NCBI RefSeq assembly: GCF_004022565.1
Contig: NZ_CP022987.1
Span: forward strand, 62,001-126,000
Length of the DNA: 64,000 nt
Direction of reading: 5' to 3'
Origin: Pollutimonas thiosulfatoxidans
Lineage (GTDB): Bacteria > Pseudomonadota > Gammaproteobacteria > Burkholderiales > Burkholderiaceae_B
Shown here: positions 53,818 to 63,698 of the stretch, piece after piece
Layout of the letters: each line of letters begins with the position of its first letter
Numbering within the stretch: position 1 is the stretch's first letter
Notes under the pieces: generated by a model
Databases searched by the model: none
Told to the model about the DNA's origin: nothing
The model's input: only the letters and a program-made list of their open reading frames with translations
Made by a program: the position numbers and the translations under genes

Positions 53818-56165
53818 TGCCCGAACCCTTGCGTCAACAGGGCGGCTTGCGCGTCGTGCATATTATTTCCGGCCTGGGTCTGGGCGGTGCGGAAACCGTG
53901 CTGCATCGTCTGGTCACCGCGCCGACACAGCCCGATACCCACATTGTGATTTCCATGGGCGACGCCGGCGTGTTCGGACCGCGGCTCCAGGCGGCCGGCA
54001 TCGCCTTGCATACCTTGCACATGCACGGGCCCAAGGCTGCGCTCAACGGGCTGTGGCGTTTGTTCCATTTGCTGCGCGAGTTGCGCCCGGATGTCGTGCA
54101 AACCTGGATGTATCACGCCGATCTGGTCGGCGGCTTGATTGCGCGCTTGGCAGGTATACGTGCCGTGTCGTGGGGCATACGCAATTCCGGCGCAGACCTG
54201 CACAAGAGCAGTCCGTCCGCCCGTGTCCTGTCCTGGCTTTGTGCGCGCGTTTCCGGCTCGGTTCCAGCCGTCATCGTCTCCTGCGCCGAGAATGCGGCGC
54301 GTCGGCATCAGCAATGGGGCTATCGGGCCGACCGCATGCTGGTCATTCCCAATGGCTACGACCTGTCGCGTTGGCAGGCGGACGCCATTGCACGCGGACA
54401 GGCCAGGCAGCAGTGGGGCGTGTCAAGCGATACGCCAGTCATCGGCAGCGTAGCGCGCTGGAACCCACTGAAGGACCATCACAATTTGCTTGCGGCTTTC
54501 TCGCAGAGCCTGGACAGCTACCCCCATATGCGCTGCGTCCTTATCGGTCAGGGCATGGACGAGAGCAATGCCGAGCTTTGCGGACTGCTGGATCGCTACG
54601 GCCTGCGCGACAAGGTCATCTTGCTGGGCCGTCGCGATGACGTGCCCACGCTGATCAATGGGCTGGACGTGCATGTACTGTCCAGTCGTGCCGAAGGCTT
54701 TCCCAATGTGGTGGCCGAGGCCATGGCGGCCGGCGTGGCTTGCGTGGTCACTGACGTGGGTGACGCCGCCATGATGGTGGACGATGCCGGCTGGGTGGCG
54801 CCGGCACAGGATGCAAGCGCGCTTGCTGCGGCCATCAACCAGGCGGTGGGTGTGCTTGGCACGCCCGAGCATGCCGCCCGACTCGCACGGGGCCGCGACC
54901 GCGTGGCGCGGCTATTCAGTCTGGAAGCCATGGTGGCGTCCTATCATGTGGTGTGGCGGCGCCTGGCCGAGGATTTTCCGACGGCCGGCGCCAAGAGCAG
55001 GGCAAGCGGGCCGGCCCATGTCCCGGCTGGTGCACGGACCGCTCCTTTATTGCTGTTTATGGTCAATAACCCCGCATTCTTCCTGTCCCACCGCTTGCCC
55101 TTGGCTCTGGGCGCCAAAGAGGAAGGCTACGACGTGCATGTGGCGACGATGGATGGCCCAACTGTGCCCGAGATCCTGTCGCATGGTCTGGTGCATCATG
55201 TGATTCCAATGTCGCGCAGCGGCAAAAACCCGGTGCAGGAATTCCAGTCCATCCACGCCATGTGGCGTTTGTTCCGGCGCATCAGGCCGGACATCGTTCA
55301 TGCCGTCACCATCAAGCCGGTGTTGTATGGCGGCATTGCGGCACGCCTGGCGGGTGTGCCCGCTTACGTCGCGGCAATTTCCGGCTTGGGGTTTTTATTC
55401 ACTGGGCGCAGCGGTGGCCTGGATGCCACGAGGCGGGCGGCAACCTTGCTTTACCGCCTGGCCCTGGGCCATCCCAATAGCCGGGTGATCTTCCAGAACG
55501 CGAACGATAGGGATGTGCTGCAGCAGGCGCGGGTACTGCAGCCGGGGCAAGCCGTGTTGATACGCGGATCGGGCGTTGACCTGGATGCCTTTCCCGTTGT
55601 GCCCGAGCCGCCGGGCCCCCCTGTGGCCATCATGGTGGCGCGTCTCTTGCACGATAAAGGCGCGCAGGAGTTTGTCGACGCGGCCCGCATGACGGCAGGT
55701 CATCCCACCGGCTTGCGTTGGCGGCTGGTAGGGTCCCCTGACCCGGGCAATCCGGCGAGCGTCTCTGAAGACACGTACACGCAGTGGCGCAAAGAGGGGG
55801 TGGTGGAGTGCCTGGGCGAGCGCAGCGACATTGCCGCGCTGTATGCGCAATCGCATATTGCGGTGCTGCCGTCTTATCGTGAGGGCCTGCCAAAAAGCCT
55901 GGTTGAAGCTGCAGCCTGCGGACGGGCTGTGGTAACGACGGACGTGCCCGGTTGCCGTGATGCCATCGACCCTGGCGTCACAGGCTTGCTGGTGCCGGCA
56001 CGCGATGCCCGCGCCTTGGCCGATGCCGTCCTGCAACTGGCCGAGAACACCGCCCAGCGCCAGGCTATGGCGGCCGCCGGGCGGCGACTGGCTGAGACCG
56101 AGTTCGACATTGGCCGGATAGTTGCCGCACATCTGCGGCTCTACGCGGCGCTGCGCCTGCCCTAG
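53817..56165 (+). CDS. Fused double GT4 glycosyltransferase
   Basis: A single 782-residue frame with two complete GT-B modules. Module one (about 1-385) has IISGLGLGGAETVL and SSRAEGFPNVVAEAMAAG. After a short linker (TAGAKSRASGPAHVPAGA), module two (about 405-782) has the PglA-like start FMVNNPAFFLSHRLPLALG, ARLLHDKGAQEF, and PSYREGLPKSLVEAAACG. Each has its own acceptor and donor half, so one polypeptide probably adds two sugars in turn. It ends in a CTAG shared with the facing gene. Confidence 0.9.
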   Translation: MPEPLRQQGGLRVVHIISGLGLGGAETVLHRLVTAPTQPDTHIVISMGDAGVFGPRLQAAGIALHTLHMHGPKAALNGLWRLFHLLRELRPDVVQTWMYHADLVGGLIARLAGIRAVSWGIRNSGADLHKSSPSARVLSWLCARVSGSVPAVIVSCAENAARRHQQWGYRADRMLVIPNGYDLSRWQADAIARGQARQQWGVSSDTPVIGSVARWNPLKDHHNLLAAFSQSLDSYPHMRCVLIGQGMDESNAELCGLLDRYGLRDKVILLGRRDDVPTLINGLDVHVLSSRAEGFPNVVAEAMAAGVACVVTDVGDAAMMVDDAGWVAPAQDASALAAAINQAVGVLGTPEHAARLARGRDRVARLFSLEAMVASYHVVWRRLAEDFPTAGAKSRASGPAHVPAGARTAPLLLFMVNNPAFFLSHRLPLALGAKEEGYDVHVATMDGPTVPEILSHGLVHHVIPMSRSGKNPVQEFQSIHAMWRLFRRIRPDIVHAVTIKPVLYGGIAARLAGVPAYVAAISGLGFLFTGRSGGLDATRRAATLLYRLALGHPNSRVIFQNANDRDVLQQARVLQPGQAVLIRGSGVDLDAFPVVPEPPGPPVAIMVARLLHDKGAQEFVDAARMTAGHPTGLRWRLVGSPDPGNPASVSEDTYTQWRKEGVVECLGERSDIAALYAQSHIAVLPSYREGLPKSLVEAAACGRAVVTTDVPGCRDAIDPGVTGLLVPARDARALADAVLQLAENTAQRQAMAAAGRRLAETEFDIGRIVAAHLRLYAALRLP

Positions 56166-57553
56166 AACGGCAGCTTGATGCCGGGTGACAGAGCGGTAAG
56201 CGCCTGACGGTACTCGGCCTTGATCAGTTCGATGTCATCCTCGGTGTCGGCCTCGAAACGCAGCACAATGACGGGCGTGGTGTTAGAGGCACGAGCCAGG
56301 CCAAAACCGCTGGGGTACTCCGCACGCACGCCGTCTATCGTGTGCAAGGTGGTGGCGGCGGGAAACCGAGCCTCTTTTTGCAGTCGTGCAATCAAGGCGT
56401 GCGGCTCGCCTTCTTTCATCTCCAGCTTGATTTCAGGCGTGCTGATGTCTTGAGGCAGTGCCTCGAGTACAGCCGAGGGATCGTCGTGGCGGGATAATAT
56501 TTCGAGCAGGCGCGCACCGGTGTACAGGCCGTCGTCAAAGCCGTACCACCGTTCCTTGAAGAATATGTGGCCGCTCATCTCGCCCGCCAGCGGTGCGCCG
56601 GTTTCGGCCAGCTTGGCCTTGATCATCGAGTGCCCCGTCTGCCACATCAAGGGTTGTCCGCCGGCTTGTTCGATGCAGCTTGCCACATGGCGGCTGCACT
56701 TCACATCAAAAATAATGGTGGCGCCAGGCTGGCGCTGCAGGACGTCTTGCGCATACAGGATCAGTTGTCGATCGGGCCAGATGATCTGGCCTGATTTGGT
56801 CACCACGCCCAGCCGGTCGGCGTCGCCATCGAAGGCCAGGCCCAGTTCGCAATCGCTTTCCTGCACATGGCGTATGAGATCTTGCAGGTTGTGCGGATCG
56901 GCCGGATCGGGATGATGGTTGGGAAAGCCGCCGTCCACTTCACAATACAGATCGTCGACCCGGCAGCCCAGCGCGCCATACAGGCGCTTTGCCACGACGC
57001 CACCCACGCCATTGCCGCAATCGATGGCGATCTTCATGGGTCGCGACAGGCCCACGCCCCGCGTGATCTCGTCCACATAAGCGTCCAGCAGGTTCATGAC
57101 TTGTCGGGTACCGCGCTTGAGGCCATCGGCAGGTTCGGGATTGGCCATGATGGCGGCCAACTGCTGTATGTCGTCGCCATACAGTGTCTTGCCGCCCATC
57201 ATCATCTTGAAACCGTTGTAGTTGGGCGGGTTATGACTACCCGTAATGGCGATGCCCGAGCCGGTCTTTTGAGTATGGGTGCCGAAGTACACCAGTGGCG
57301 TAGGCACCATGCCCAGGTCGATGGTGTTGACGCCGCCTTGCATGATGCCCTCTTGCAGGGCGGTGGACAGCTCGGGGCTGCTGTATCGGCCGTCGTAACC
57401 GACTACCAGTGTGGGGATGCCTTCGTTGCGGGCCCGTTGTGCCAGAGCCTGTCCCAACCGTTGCGCGAACGCCGCATTAAGCTGATCGGGCACGGTGCCG
57501 CGTATATCGTAGGCTTTGAAAACAGCGGAAGGCAGGCTGGCGGCTTGGTTCAC
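56162..57553 (-). CDS. Phosphomannomutase/phosphoglucomutase (AlgC/ManB type)
   Basis: The enzyme moves phosphate between C6 and C1 of mannose or glucose for nucleotide-sugar supply. The 463-residue protein starts at GTG 57553, behind AAGGA. The phosphoserine loop is ITGSHNPPNYNG, the Mg site FDGDADRLG, the sugar-binding loop GEMSGHIFF, and the C-terminal phosphate site is RASNTTPVIVLRFE. It faces the glycan cluster; the stop codons overlap in CTAG. Confidence 0.94.
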   Translation of the reverse strand: MNQAASLPSAVFKAYDIRGTVPDQLNAAFAQRLGQALAQRARNEGIPTLVVGYDGRYSSPELSTALQEGIMQGGVNTIDLGMVPTPLVYFGTHTQKTGSGIAITGSHNPPNYNGFKMMMGGKTLYGDDIQQLAAIMANPEPADGLKRGTRQVMNLLDAYVDEITRGVGLSRPMKIAIDCGNGVGGVVAKRLYGALGCRVDDLYCEVDGGFPNHHPDPADPHNLQDLIRHVQESDCELGLAFDGDADRLGVVTKSGQIIWPDRQLILYAQDVLQRQPGATIIFDVKCSRHVASCIEQAGGQPLMWQTGHSMIKAKLAETGAPLAGEMSGHIFFKERWYGFDDGLYTGARLLEILSRHDDPSAVLEALPQDISTPEIKLEMKEGEPHALIARLQKEARFPAATTLHTIDGVRAEYPSGFGLARASNTTPVIVLRFEADTEDDIELIKAEYRQALTALSPGIKLPF

Positions 57554-57704
57554 TTTTATTCCTTGATGAGCAGTTTGGGCTTTGCTGGTGATTATCGCGG
57601 ATTCCGGCGCGCAGTGCCGGTTGATGCGGCTTTGAGGGTGCTGTAGGTATCTGGCTTAAAATCATGATTGGCATTTCTATTTTTACTTTTTGCGGAAGGC
57701 GGTA

Positions 57705-59120
57705 ATGACTCCAGTAGACGAACTGATTCAAATGTTCGGGCAACAGCATGTGCTGACGGGCGAAGACACCGACAGCTACACCACCGACTGGCGCGGGCGC
57801 TATCAGGGCGCGGCATTGGCTGTGGTGCGTCCGGGCTCGACGGCCGAAGTGGCTGAACTCGTTCGCTGGTGTGTGGCACATAGCGTGCCCATGGTGCCTC
57901 AGGGCGGCAATACCGGCTTGTGCGGGGGTGCTACGCCCGATTCTTCGGGGAAGGCTGTGGTGCTGTCCCTGGGGCGTCTTAACGCCATCCGCAGCGTCGA
58001 CACCGACAATGACACCATGGTCGTGGAAGCAGGCTGCATATTGCAATCGGTGCAGCAAGCGGCGCGCGACAATGATCGTCTGTTCCCGCTCAGCCTGGCG
58101 GCCGAGGGCAGTTGCACACTGGGCGGCAACCTGGCCACCAACGCCGGTGGCACGCAAGTGCTGCGCTACGGCAATGCACGCGACCTGGTGCTGGGTTTGG
58201 AAGTCGTCACGGCACAGGGCGAAATCTGGAACGGCCTGCGAGGCCTGCGCAAGGACAACACGGGTTACGACCTGCGCAACCTATACATAGGCAGCGAAGG
58301 CACGCTGGGCATTATTACCGCTGCCACCATCAAGCTGTTTCCGGTGCCGGTCGCGCAATGCACGGCCTTGCTGGCGTTGGAATCCATAGACGATGCGGTA
58401 GTGGTGTTGTCGGCCGCACGCAAGGGTTTCGGCGCCGCATTGACCGGCTTCGAGCTTATTGCCGGCAACTGCCTGCAGGGCGTGACGCAGTGTTATCCGC
58501 AGCAGCGTATACCCTTCGAAGGCCCTTCGGCCCAACTGCCGTGGTACGCCTTGCTGGAGTTATCCGATAGCGAAAGCGCCGAACACGCGCGCGAACGCTT
58601 TGAAGAAGTGGTGGGAGCAACCATCGAGGATGGCCTGGTGGCCGATGCGGTCATCGCCGAGAACATCAGCCAAAGCAAGGCCTTATGGCACCTGCGCGAA
58701 AGCATACCGCTGGCAGAGAAGGCCTTCGGCAAAAGCATCAAGCACGATGTGTCGATTCCGGTGTCGCGCATGGCCGAGTTCGTCACGACGACCAACGCGG
58801 CATTGCAGCAGCGCTTTCCCGGCATAGAGCATGTGATCTTCGGCCATCTGGGCGACGGCAACCTGCATTACAACGTGGCACGTGGCGATGCCTACACCGA
58901 AGAGCAGTTGCTTGCCATGCAGGACGACATCTACGAAGTGGTGCACGATAGCGTGCACCAGTTTGGCGGTTCGATCAGCGCAGAGCATGGCGTCGGCCAA
59001 CTGAAACGCGATGCACTGCCGCGCTATAAAGATCCGGTCGAGCTGGCCTTGATGCGGCAGATCAAGCAAACGCTTGATCCGCACAATCTGATGAACCCGG
59101 GCAAGATGCTGGCCACCTAG
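57705..59120 (+). CDS. FAD-linked D-2-hydroxyacid dehydrogenase (D-2-hydroxyglutarate type)
   Basis: A 471-residue FAD_binding_4/FAD-oxidase_C protein. From ATG 57705, behind GGAAGG, the PCMH-type FAD domain has PQGGNTGLCGGATPD and GGNLATNAGG, and the C-terminal domain has the metal/substrate motifs FGHLGDGNLHYN and SAEHGVGQLKRD. This combination is typical of D-2-hydroxyglutarate dehydrogenases and some D-lactate dehydrogenases. It is convergent with fahA (12 bases apart) and divergent from the mutase. Confidence 0.9.
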   Translation: MTPVDELIQMFGQQHVLTGEDTDSYTTDWRGRYQGAALAVVRPGSTAEVAELVRWCVAHSVPMVPQGGNTGLCGGATPDSSGKAVVLSLGRLNAIRSVDTDNDTMVVEAGCILQSVQQAARDNDRLFPLSLAAEGSCTLGGNLATNAGGTQVLRYGNARDLVLGLEVVTAQGEIWNGLRGLRKDNTGYDLRNLYIGSEGTLGIITAATIKLFPVPVAQCTALLALESIDDAVVVLSAARKGFGAALTGFELIAGNCLQGVTQCYPQQRIPFEGPSAQLPWYALLELSDSESAEHARERFEEVVGATIEDGLVADAVIAENISQSKALWHLRESIPLAEKAFGKSIKHDVSIPVSRMAEFVTTTNAALQQRFPGIEHVIFGHLGDGNLHYNVARGDAYTEEQLLAMQDDIYEVVHDSVHQFGGSISAEHGVGQLKRDALPRYKDPVELALMRQIKQTLDPHNLMNPGKMLAT

Positions 59121-59132
59121 GCCAGCGCTTGC

Positions 59133-60452
59133 TTATAGACGGGCCGGCAGCACCTTACCGACGCAGGTTCCAAAGCTGATGGTGGGGTAGCCGGCCTTGC
59201 TGCAACGGGCGCGCAAGGTGACTTCGTCATTGTCTTCCAGGAAGACGCGCTCTTCGCCCCACGGCAGCTTGATGGGCTTCTTGCCACCCTGGTTCAATTC
59301 CAGCAACGAGCCTTCCTGGCCGCCAGCAGGGCCCGACAAGGTGCCGGTGCCCAGCAGATCGCCGGCTTGCAAATTGCAGCCATTGACGGTGTGATGCGTC
59401 AACATCTGGGCGACGCTCCAGTAGGCTTCCTTGAAGTTGCTGCTGGACAGCGTAGCCGGCGCTTGCTGCTCTGCGCGCGACTTTTCCGTACTGATCAGCA
59501 CGTCCAATGCAACATCGAAGGCGCCGCTGGTGTCGTTGGCATCGCTGGTGAGATAGGGCAGGGGCTGCGGATCGCTGGCATCACGCTTGAAAGCGGTACG
59601 GAATGGCGCCAGCGCCTCCAGGGTCACCACCCAGGGCGAGATCGTGCTGGCAAAGTTCTTGGCCAGGAAAGGGCCCAGAGGCTGGTATTCCCAGGCCTGC
59701 AGGTCACGCGCAGACCAATCGTTCAGTATGCAAAGGCCAAATGCATGTGCTTCTGCATCAGCGATGTCCAGGCGATCGCCTTGCGCATTGCCCGGTCCGA
59801 CAAAAACGGCAAGTTCAAGCTCGTAGTCCAGCCGGCGGCAAGGCCCGAAAGCCGGTGCATCGCCTTCTGCGGTGGGGCGTGTCTGCCCGATAGGACGCGG
59901 GAACTGCTGGCCCGACACGCCTATGCTCGATGCCCGGCCGTGATAGCCGATAGGCACCCATTTATAGTTCGGCAGCAATGGGTTGTCGGGACGGAACTGC
60001 TTGCCGACTGCGGTGGCGTGGTGCAGCGAAATATAAAAGTCGGTGTAGTCGCCGATGCGCGCTGGCAGGCCGAGTTCTGCTTGCGCTACGTTAGTCAGCA
60101 AGGGTTCCAGCAGGCTTTGCTCGGACGAGCCGGCACGAAGTGCGCGCGAGAGCGCCAGGCGCAAGGCCGACCAATGTGTCTGGCCCAGGGCCATCAAGCC
60201 ATTGAGTTCGGGCGCGTCGCAAGCGGCCAGTGCCTCGGCGGCAGCGCCGCTCCATGGGGCAGCCTTGGCCAGCGCGGCCAGGTCCAGCACTTTGTCGCCG
60301 ATGGCGACGCCTACGCGAAAAGCTTCAGTGCTGCCTGCGGGACGGAAGACACCGAAGGGCAGATTCTGGATGGGGAAGCCGTTGTCGGCAACATTGGCGG
60401 ATGCGACCCAGCTTTGTAGGCCGGGGTCGTGCGTTTCATTTAAATAAGACAT
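59133..60452 (-). CDS. fahA: Fumarylacetoacetase
   Basis: FahA hydrolyses fumarylacetoacetate to fumarate and acetoacetate, the last step of homogentisate catabolism. The 439-residue protein has the N-terminal beta-barrel domain and the catalytic domain with DYTDFYISLHHATAVG and the metal-binding NDWSARDLQAWEYQP region. An AGGAA lies ahead of the ATG. It is last in the minus-strand operon, 18 bases after hmgA. Confidence 0.95.
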   Translation of the reverse strand: MSYLNETHDPGLQSWVASANVADNGFPIQNLPFGVFRPAGSTEAFRVGVAIGDKVLDLAALAKAAPWSGAAAEALAACDAPELNGLMALGQTHWSALRLALSRALRAGSSEQSLLEPLLTNVAQAELGLPARIGDYTDFYISLHHATAVGKQFRPDNPLLPNYKWVPIGYHGRASSIGVSGQQFPRPIGQTRPTAEGDAPAFGPCRRLDYELELAVFVGPGNAQGDRLDIADAEAHAFGLCILNDWSARDLQAWEYQPLGPFLAKNFASTISPWVVTLEALAPFRTAFKRDASDPQPLPYLTSDANDTSGAFDVALDVLISTEKSRAEQQAPATLSSSNFKEAYWSVAQMLTHHTVNGCNLQAGDLLGTGTLSGPAGGQEGSLLELNQGGKKPIKLPWGEERVFLEDNDEVTLRARCSKAGYPTISFGTCVGKVLPARL

Positions 60453-60470
60453 GGTGATTCCTGTGTGTGC

Positions 60471-61772
60471 TTATGGCTTGTTCGGGTCGAAGTGCTTCTG
60501 GATCCCGGACCAGGCGGCATCGTAGTCGCTCTGCAGGGTGCTTGCCGTCATGGCTGCCTGCGTGGGCCGGATCGCGCGGCGTGTTTCGAACATGAATGCC
60601 ATGGTACTGCGTAGATAATCGGCCTTGCTGGTGTCGGCGACGGACGCCTTCTCGAAGGTGTCGGCATCGGGGCCATGCGGGCTCATGGAGTTGTGCAGGC
60701 TGGCGCCGCCCGGGGCGAAGCCGTCTGCCTTGGCATCGTACACGCCCTGGATCAGTCCCATGAACTCGCCGGCGATATTGCGGTGGAACCAGGGTGGTCG
60801 GAAGGTGTGTTCCATAGCCAGGATGCGCGGAGGGAAGATGGCGAAATCCATGTTGGCGGCCCCGGGGACGTCCGATGGGGAGGTCAGTACGGTAAACAGG
60901 CAAGGGTCGGGATGGTCGAAACTGATCGAACCTATGGTGTTGTACAGACGCAGATCGTATTTGTAGGGCGCGTTAGTACCTTGCCAGGCAACGACGTCCA
61001 GCGGCGAGTGCTGGAGCATGGTGCGCCAGAAGCCGCCTGTAAATTTGGCGACCAGTTCAATATCGTCTTCGACATCTTCGTACCAGGCCACGGGTATCTG
61101 GAAATGCCGGGCATTGGCCAGGCCGTTGGAGCCTATGGGGCCGAGCTCAGGCAGGCGCAAGGCGGCGCCGAAGTTCTCCAGCATGTAGCCGCGCGCGGTT
61201 CCGTCCAGCAGCTCGACGCGGAAGCGCACGCCGCGCGGGATGACGGCAATCTCGCAGGGCTCCAGGTCGATCAGGCCCAGCTCTGTGGCCAGCCGCAGCC
61301 GACCTTCTTGCGGCACGATCAGCATCTCGCCGTCGGCGTTATAGAAGCAGCGCTTGTCCATCGAACGATTGGCTACGTACAGGCTGATGCTGACGCCGAA
61401 CTGGTCGTCGCAATTGCCGTTGCCCGCCCAGGTGTGCATGCCATCGATGAAATCGGTGGGTACGCTAGGGATCTCCATGGGGTTCCAGCGCAAGCGGTTG
61501 GGCGTAACCGGGCCTGAGCCGAATTGATTGCTCCAGGCCTTGGCGCCGTCGAAAGGCTCAAAGGCTTTTTGCAGTGCCGCCGGGCGTATGCGGTATAGCC
61601 ACGAGCGGCGGCTTTCGCCGCGCGGCACCGTGAATGCGGTGCCTGACAGTTGTTCGGCATACAGCCCATAAGGGCATTTTTGCGGAGAGTTCTGTTTTTG
61701 GGGCAATGCGCCGGGCAATGCCTCTGTCGCGCAATGGTTGCCAAATCCGCTTTGGTATTTCAGTGTCGTCAT
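60471..61772 (-). CDS. hmgA: Homogentisate 1,2-dioxygenase
   Basis: HmgA opens the ring of homogentisate to maleylacetoacetate. The 433-residue protein begins LKYQSGFGNHCATEALPGALP and has the iron ligands in WFHRNIAGEFMGLI and the SMSPHGPDADTFEKA tail. The ATG overlaps the DUF2783 stop (ATGA), with AGGAG placed inside that upstream gene. Maleylacetoacetate isomerase is not in the window. Confidence 0.96.
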   Translation of the reverse strand: MTTLKYQSGFGNHCATEALPGALPQKQNSPQKCPYGLYAEQLSGTAFTVPRGESRRSWLYRIRPAALQKAFEPFDGAKAWSNQFGSGPVTPNRLRWNPMEIPSVPTDFIDGMHTWAGNGNCDDQFGVSISLYVANRSMDKRCFYNADGEMLIVPQEGRLRLATELGLIDLEPCEIAVIPRGVRFRVELLDGTARGYMLENFGAALRLPELGPIGSNGLANARHFQIPVAWYEDVEDDIELVAKFTGGFWRTMLQHSPLDVVAWQGTNAPYKYDLRLYNTIGSISFDHPDPCLFTVLTSPSDVPGAANMDFAIFPPRILAMEHTFRPPWFHRNIAGEFMGLIQGVYDAKADGFAPGGASLHNSMSPHGPDADTFEKASVADTSKADYLRSTMAFMFETRRAIRPTQAAMTASTLQSDYDAAWSGIQKHFDPNKP

Positions 61773-61999
61773 GATGTTGCTCCTGAGGGAGTGTTAGGCA
61801 GGTCTTGTAGGGTGGCGCGGGCGTGGTTCAAGGCCTCGCCGACGATGTCCAGGTCGCCGATATGATTGGCCAGCAACAGCACCAGCGCGGCATTCAGCGC
61901 GTGGCTCTGCTCGGTTGTCAGATCGCGGTGTGCGTCAATAAGCTGCTCGTAGAAGTCGTCAGGGCTGGCGAATCTGGATTCAGTATGCAATTGACTCAT
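61769..61999 (-). CDS. DUF2783 domain protein
   Basis: A 76-residue, mostly helical acidic protein (DDFYEQLIDAHRDLTTEQSHALNAALVLLLANHIGD, shown in part). It matches DUF2783, a small family that recurs beside hmgA and aromatic hydroxylases in betaproteobacteria; function unknown. Both ends overlap neighbours by ATGA, so it is tightly coupled between the FAD hydroxylase and hmgA. Confidence 0.85.
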   Translation of the reverse strand: MSQLHTESRFASPDDFYEQLIDAHRDLTTEQSHALNAALVLLLANHIGDLDIVGEALNHARATLQDLPNTPSGATS

Positions 62000-63678
62000 G
62001 GGGCTGTCCTTGGGGGCTGGCCGCTTGCGCGTTGCAGGGCCGCCCGAACGCGCGAGGCGTCCGCTTGCCGCCAGCGCGCCGCAATGTGTTGATCGGGCCG
62101 TATCAGATAGCAGGCGCCGTCCAGGGCGTCATAGCGCCTTGCCAGCGTCATTTGATGGTCCACCACCCAGCGATGGTTCTTGGGGGCTCGCGCTTGCAAG
62201 CCGGGCGCAAGTACCAACACCAACTGTGCGCCCAAAGGCTCGTCTTGCAGGCCGGCCAGTTCGTCCAGCACTTCCGCTGGCGGCAGTTGGCTGACACAAA
62301 ACACGGCGACAACAAAGCCGCCCTGCAGTTGGCTCAGCCACCAGCCGGCTTGGCCGTCCACCGTGATGGGGCCATCAGGTGCTACGCCGCCAAGTGGCGG
62401 TGCGTTGGTGTAGGCGTCTTCGTCCGGCGTGTTCAGCGTTGAGGAGACATAGCTGGTGGGAATGGACAGGCGTCCGCTATTGACCAGGCGGCGTGCGAAC
62501 TCATGTTCTTTCGCAAGCTTCAGGACCGTGTCGCGGAAAAGGCGACTGATCTCGCTTTTGGGCGTGATGAAGTCTGTGGACCGTGACGAGTTCAAGATGT
62601 TCTCGTCGGCGGCCAGCTCGCGCTCTTGGGCATAGCTGTCGATCAGTGTTTCAGGCGCGAGGCCGCGGCTGACCAGGTCCAGCTTCCATGCCAGGTTGTC
62701 GGCGTCCTGTACGCCGCTGTTGGCGCCACGGGCCCCGAACGGCGAGACGCGATGCGCGGCATCGCCCGCAAACACGACCCGGCCATGACGGAACTTGTCG
62801 ATGCGTTCGCAAGCGAAGGTATAGATGCTGACCCACTCCAGCTCGAACTGCGTGTCCTGGCCCAATAGCGCCTGGATGCGCGGCATGACGTTTTCGGGCT
62901 TGACCTCTTCGACTGGGTCGGCGTCCCAGCCCAACTGGAAGTCGATGCGCCAGACATTGTCAGGCTGGCTGTGCAACAACACGGACTGGTTCGGATGAAA
63001 GGGCGGATCGAACCAGAACCAGCGCTCGGTCGGAAAATTGGCCTGCATGCGCACATCGGCAATCAGGAAGCGATCACGGAATATCCGGCCATGGCTTTCT
63101 TCCCCGATCATCTTGCGGGTAGGCGATCGGGCGCCATCACAAGCAATCAGCCAGTCGGTGTCCAGCGTGTAGCGACCGTCCGGCGTCTCGACCGTGAGGA
63201 CGACATGGTCGGCATGCTGATCAACAGCGACCGCCTTGGTCTTCCAGCGAAGGTCGATGTTGGCGTGGGCTGCCACCTGCTCGTAGAGGTAGCCTTCGCA
63301 GTAGTACTGCTGCAAATTGATGAAGGCAGGGCGTCTGTGCCCTTGCTCGGGGAGCAGATCGAAACGCCACACCTCTTCATCCTTGAAGTACACCCGGCCC
63401 ACGTTCCAGGAGATGCCTTTCGAAACCATGCGCTCGCCCACGTCCAGGCGATCCCAGATGTCCAGCGTGCGCTTGGCAAAACAGATGGCACGCGAACCCG
63501 TGGACAGGCGGTAGTCGTCGTCAATGACAACAACCGCCATGCCACGCCGGGCCAGGTCCAGGGCCAGGGTCAGCCCCACGGGGCCTGCCCCCACCACGAC
63601 GACGGAGTGGCGTTTGCCCTCGTCGCGAGGCGGTGGCGCATAGTCGAATTCCAGAGCCTGGTAGTCCATGTGTGCCAT
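61996..63678 (-). CDS. FAD-dependent aromatic monooxygenase (MhpA/PheA-like)
   Basis: A 560-residue group A flavoprotein hydroxylase from ATG 63678, behind GGAG. The FAD fold is VVVGAGPVGLTLALDLARRG, the NAD(P)H/FAD motif ACDGARSPTRK, and the late GD motif is VVFAGDAAHRVSPFGARGAN. Databases usually label such proteins 3-(3-hydroxyphenyl)propionate hydroxylase; beside hmgA and fahA, a 3-hydroxyphenylacetate hydroxylase making homogentisate is a likelier guess. The substrate is not shown by sequence. Confidence 0.88.
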   Translation of the reverse strand: MAHMDYQALEFDYAPPPRDEGKRHSVVVVGAGPVGLTLALDLARRGMAVVVIDDDYRLSTGSRAICFAKRTLDIWDRLDVGERMVSKGISWNVGRVYFKDEEVWRFDLLPEQGHRRPAFINLQQYYCEGYLYEQVAAHANIDLRWKTKAVAVDQHADHVVLTVETPDGRYTLDTDWLIACDGARSPTRKMIGEESHGRIFRDRFLIADVRMQANFPTERWFWFDPPFHPNQSVLLHSQPDNVWRIDFQLGWDADPVEEVKPENVMPRIQALLGQDTQFELEWVSIYTFACERIDKFRHGRVVFAGDAAHRVSPFGARGANSGVQDADNLAWKLDLVSRGLAPETLIDSYAQERELAADENILNSSRSTDFITPKSEISRLFRDTVLKLAKEHEFARRLVNSGRLSIPTSYVSSTLNTPDEDAYTNAPPLGGVAPDGPITVDGQAGWWLSQLQGGFVVAVFCVSQLPPAEVLDELAGLQDEPLGAQLVLVLAPGLQARAPKNHRWVVDHQMTLARRYDALDGACYLIRPDQHIAARWRQADASRVRAALQRASGQPPRTAP

Positions 63679-63698
63679 CGTGTGCTCCGTGCAGGCGC

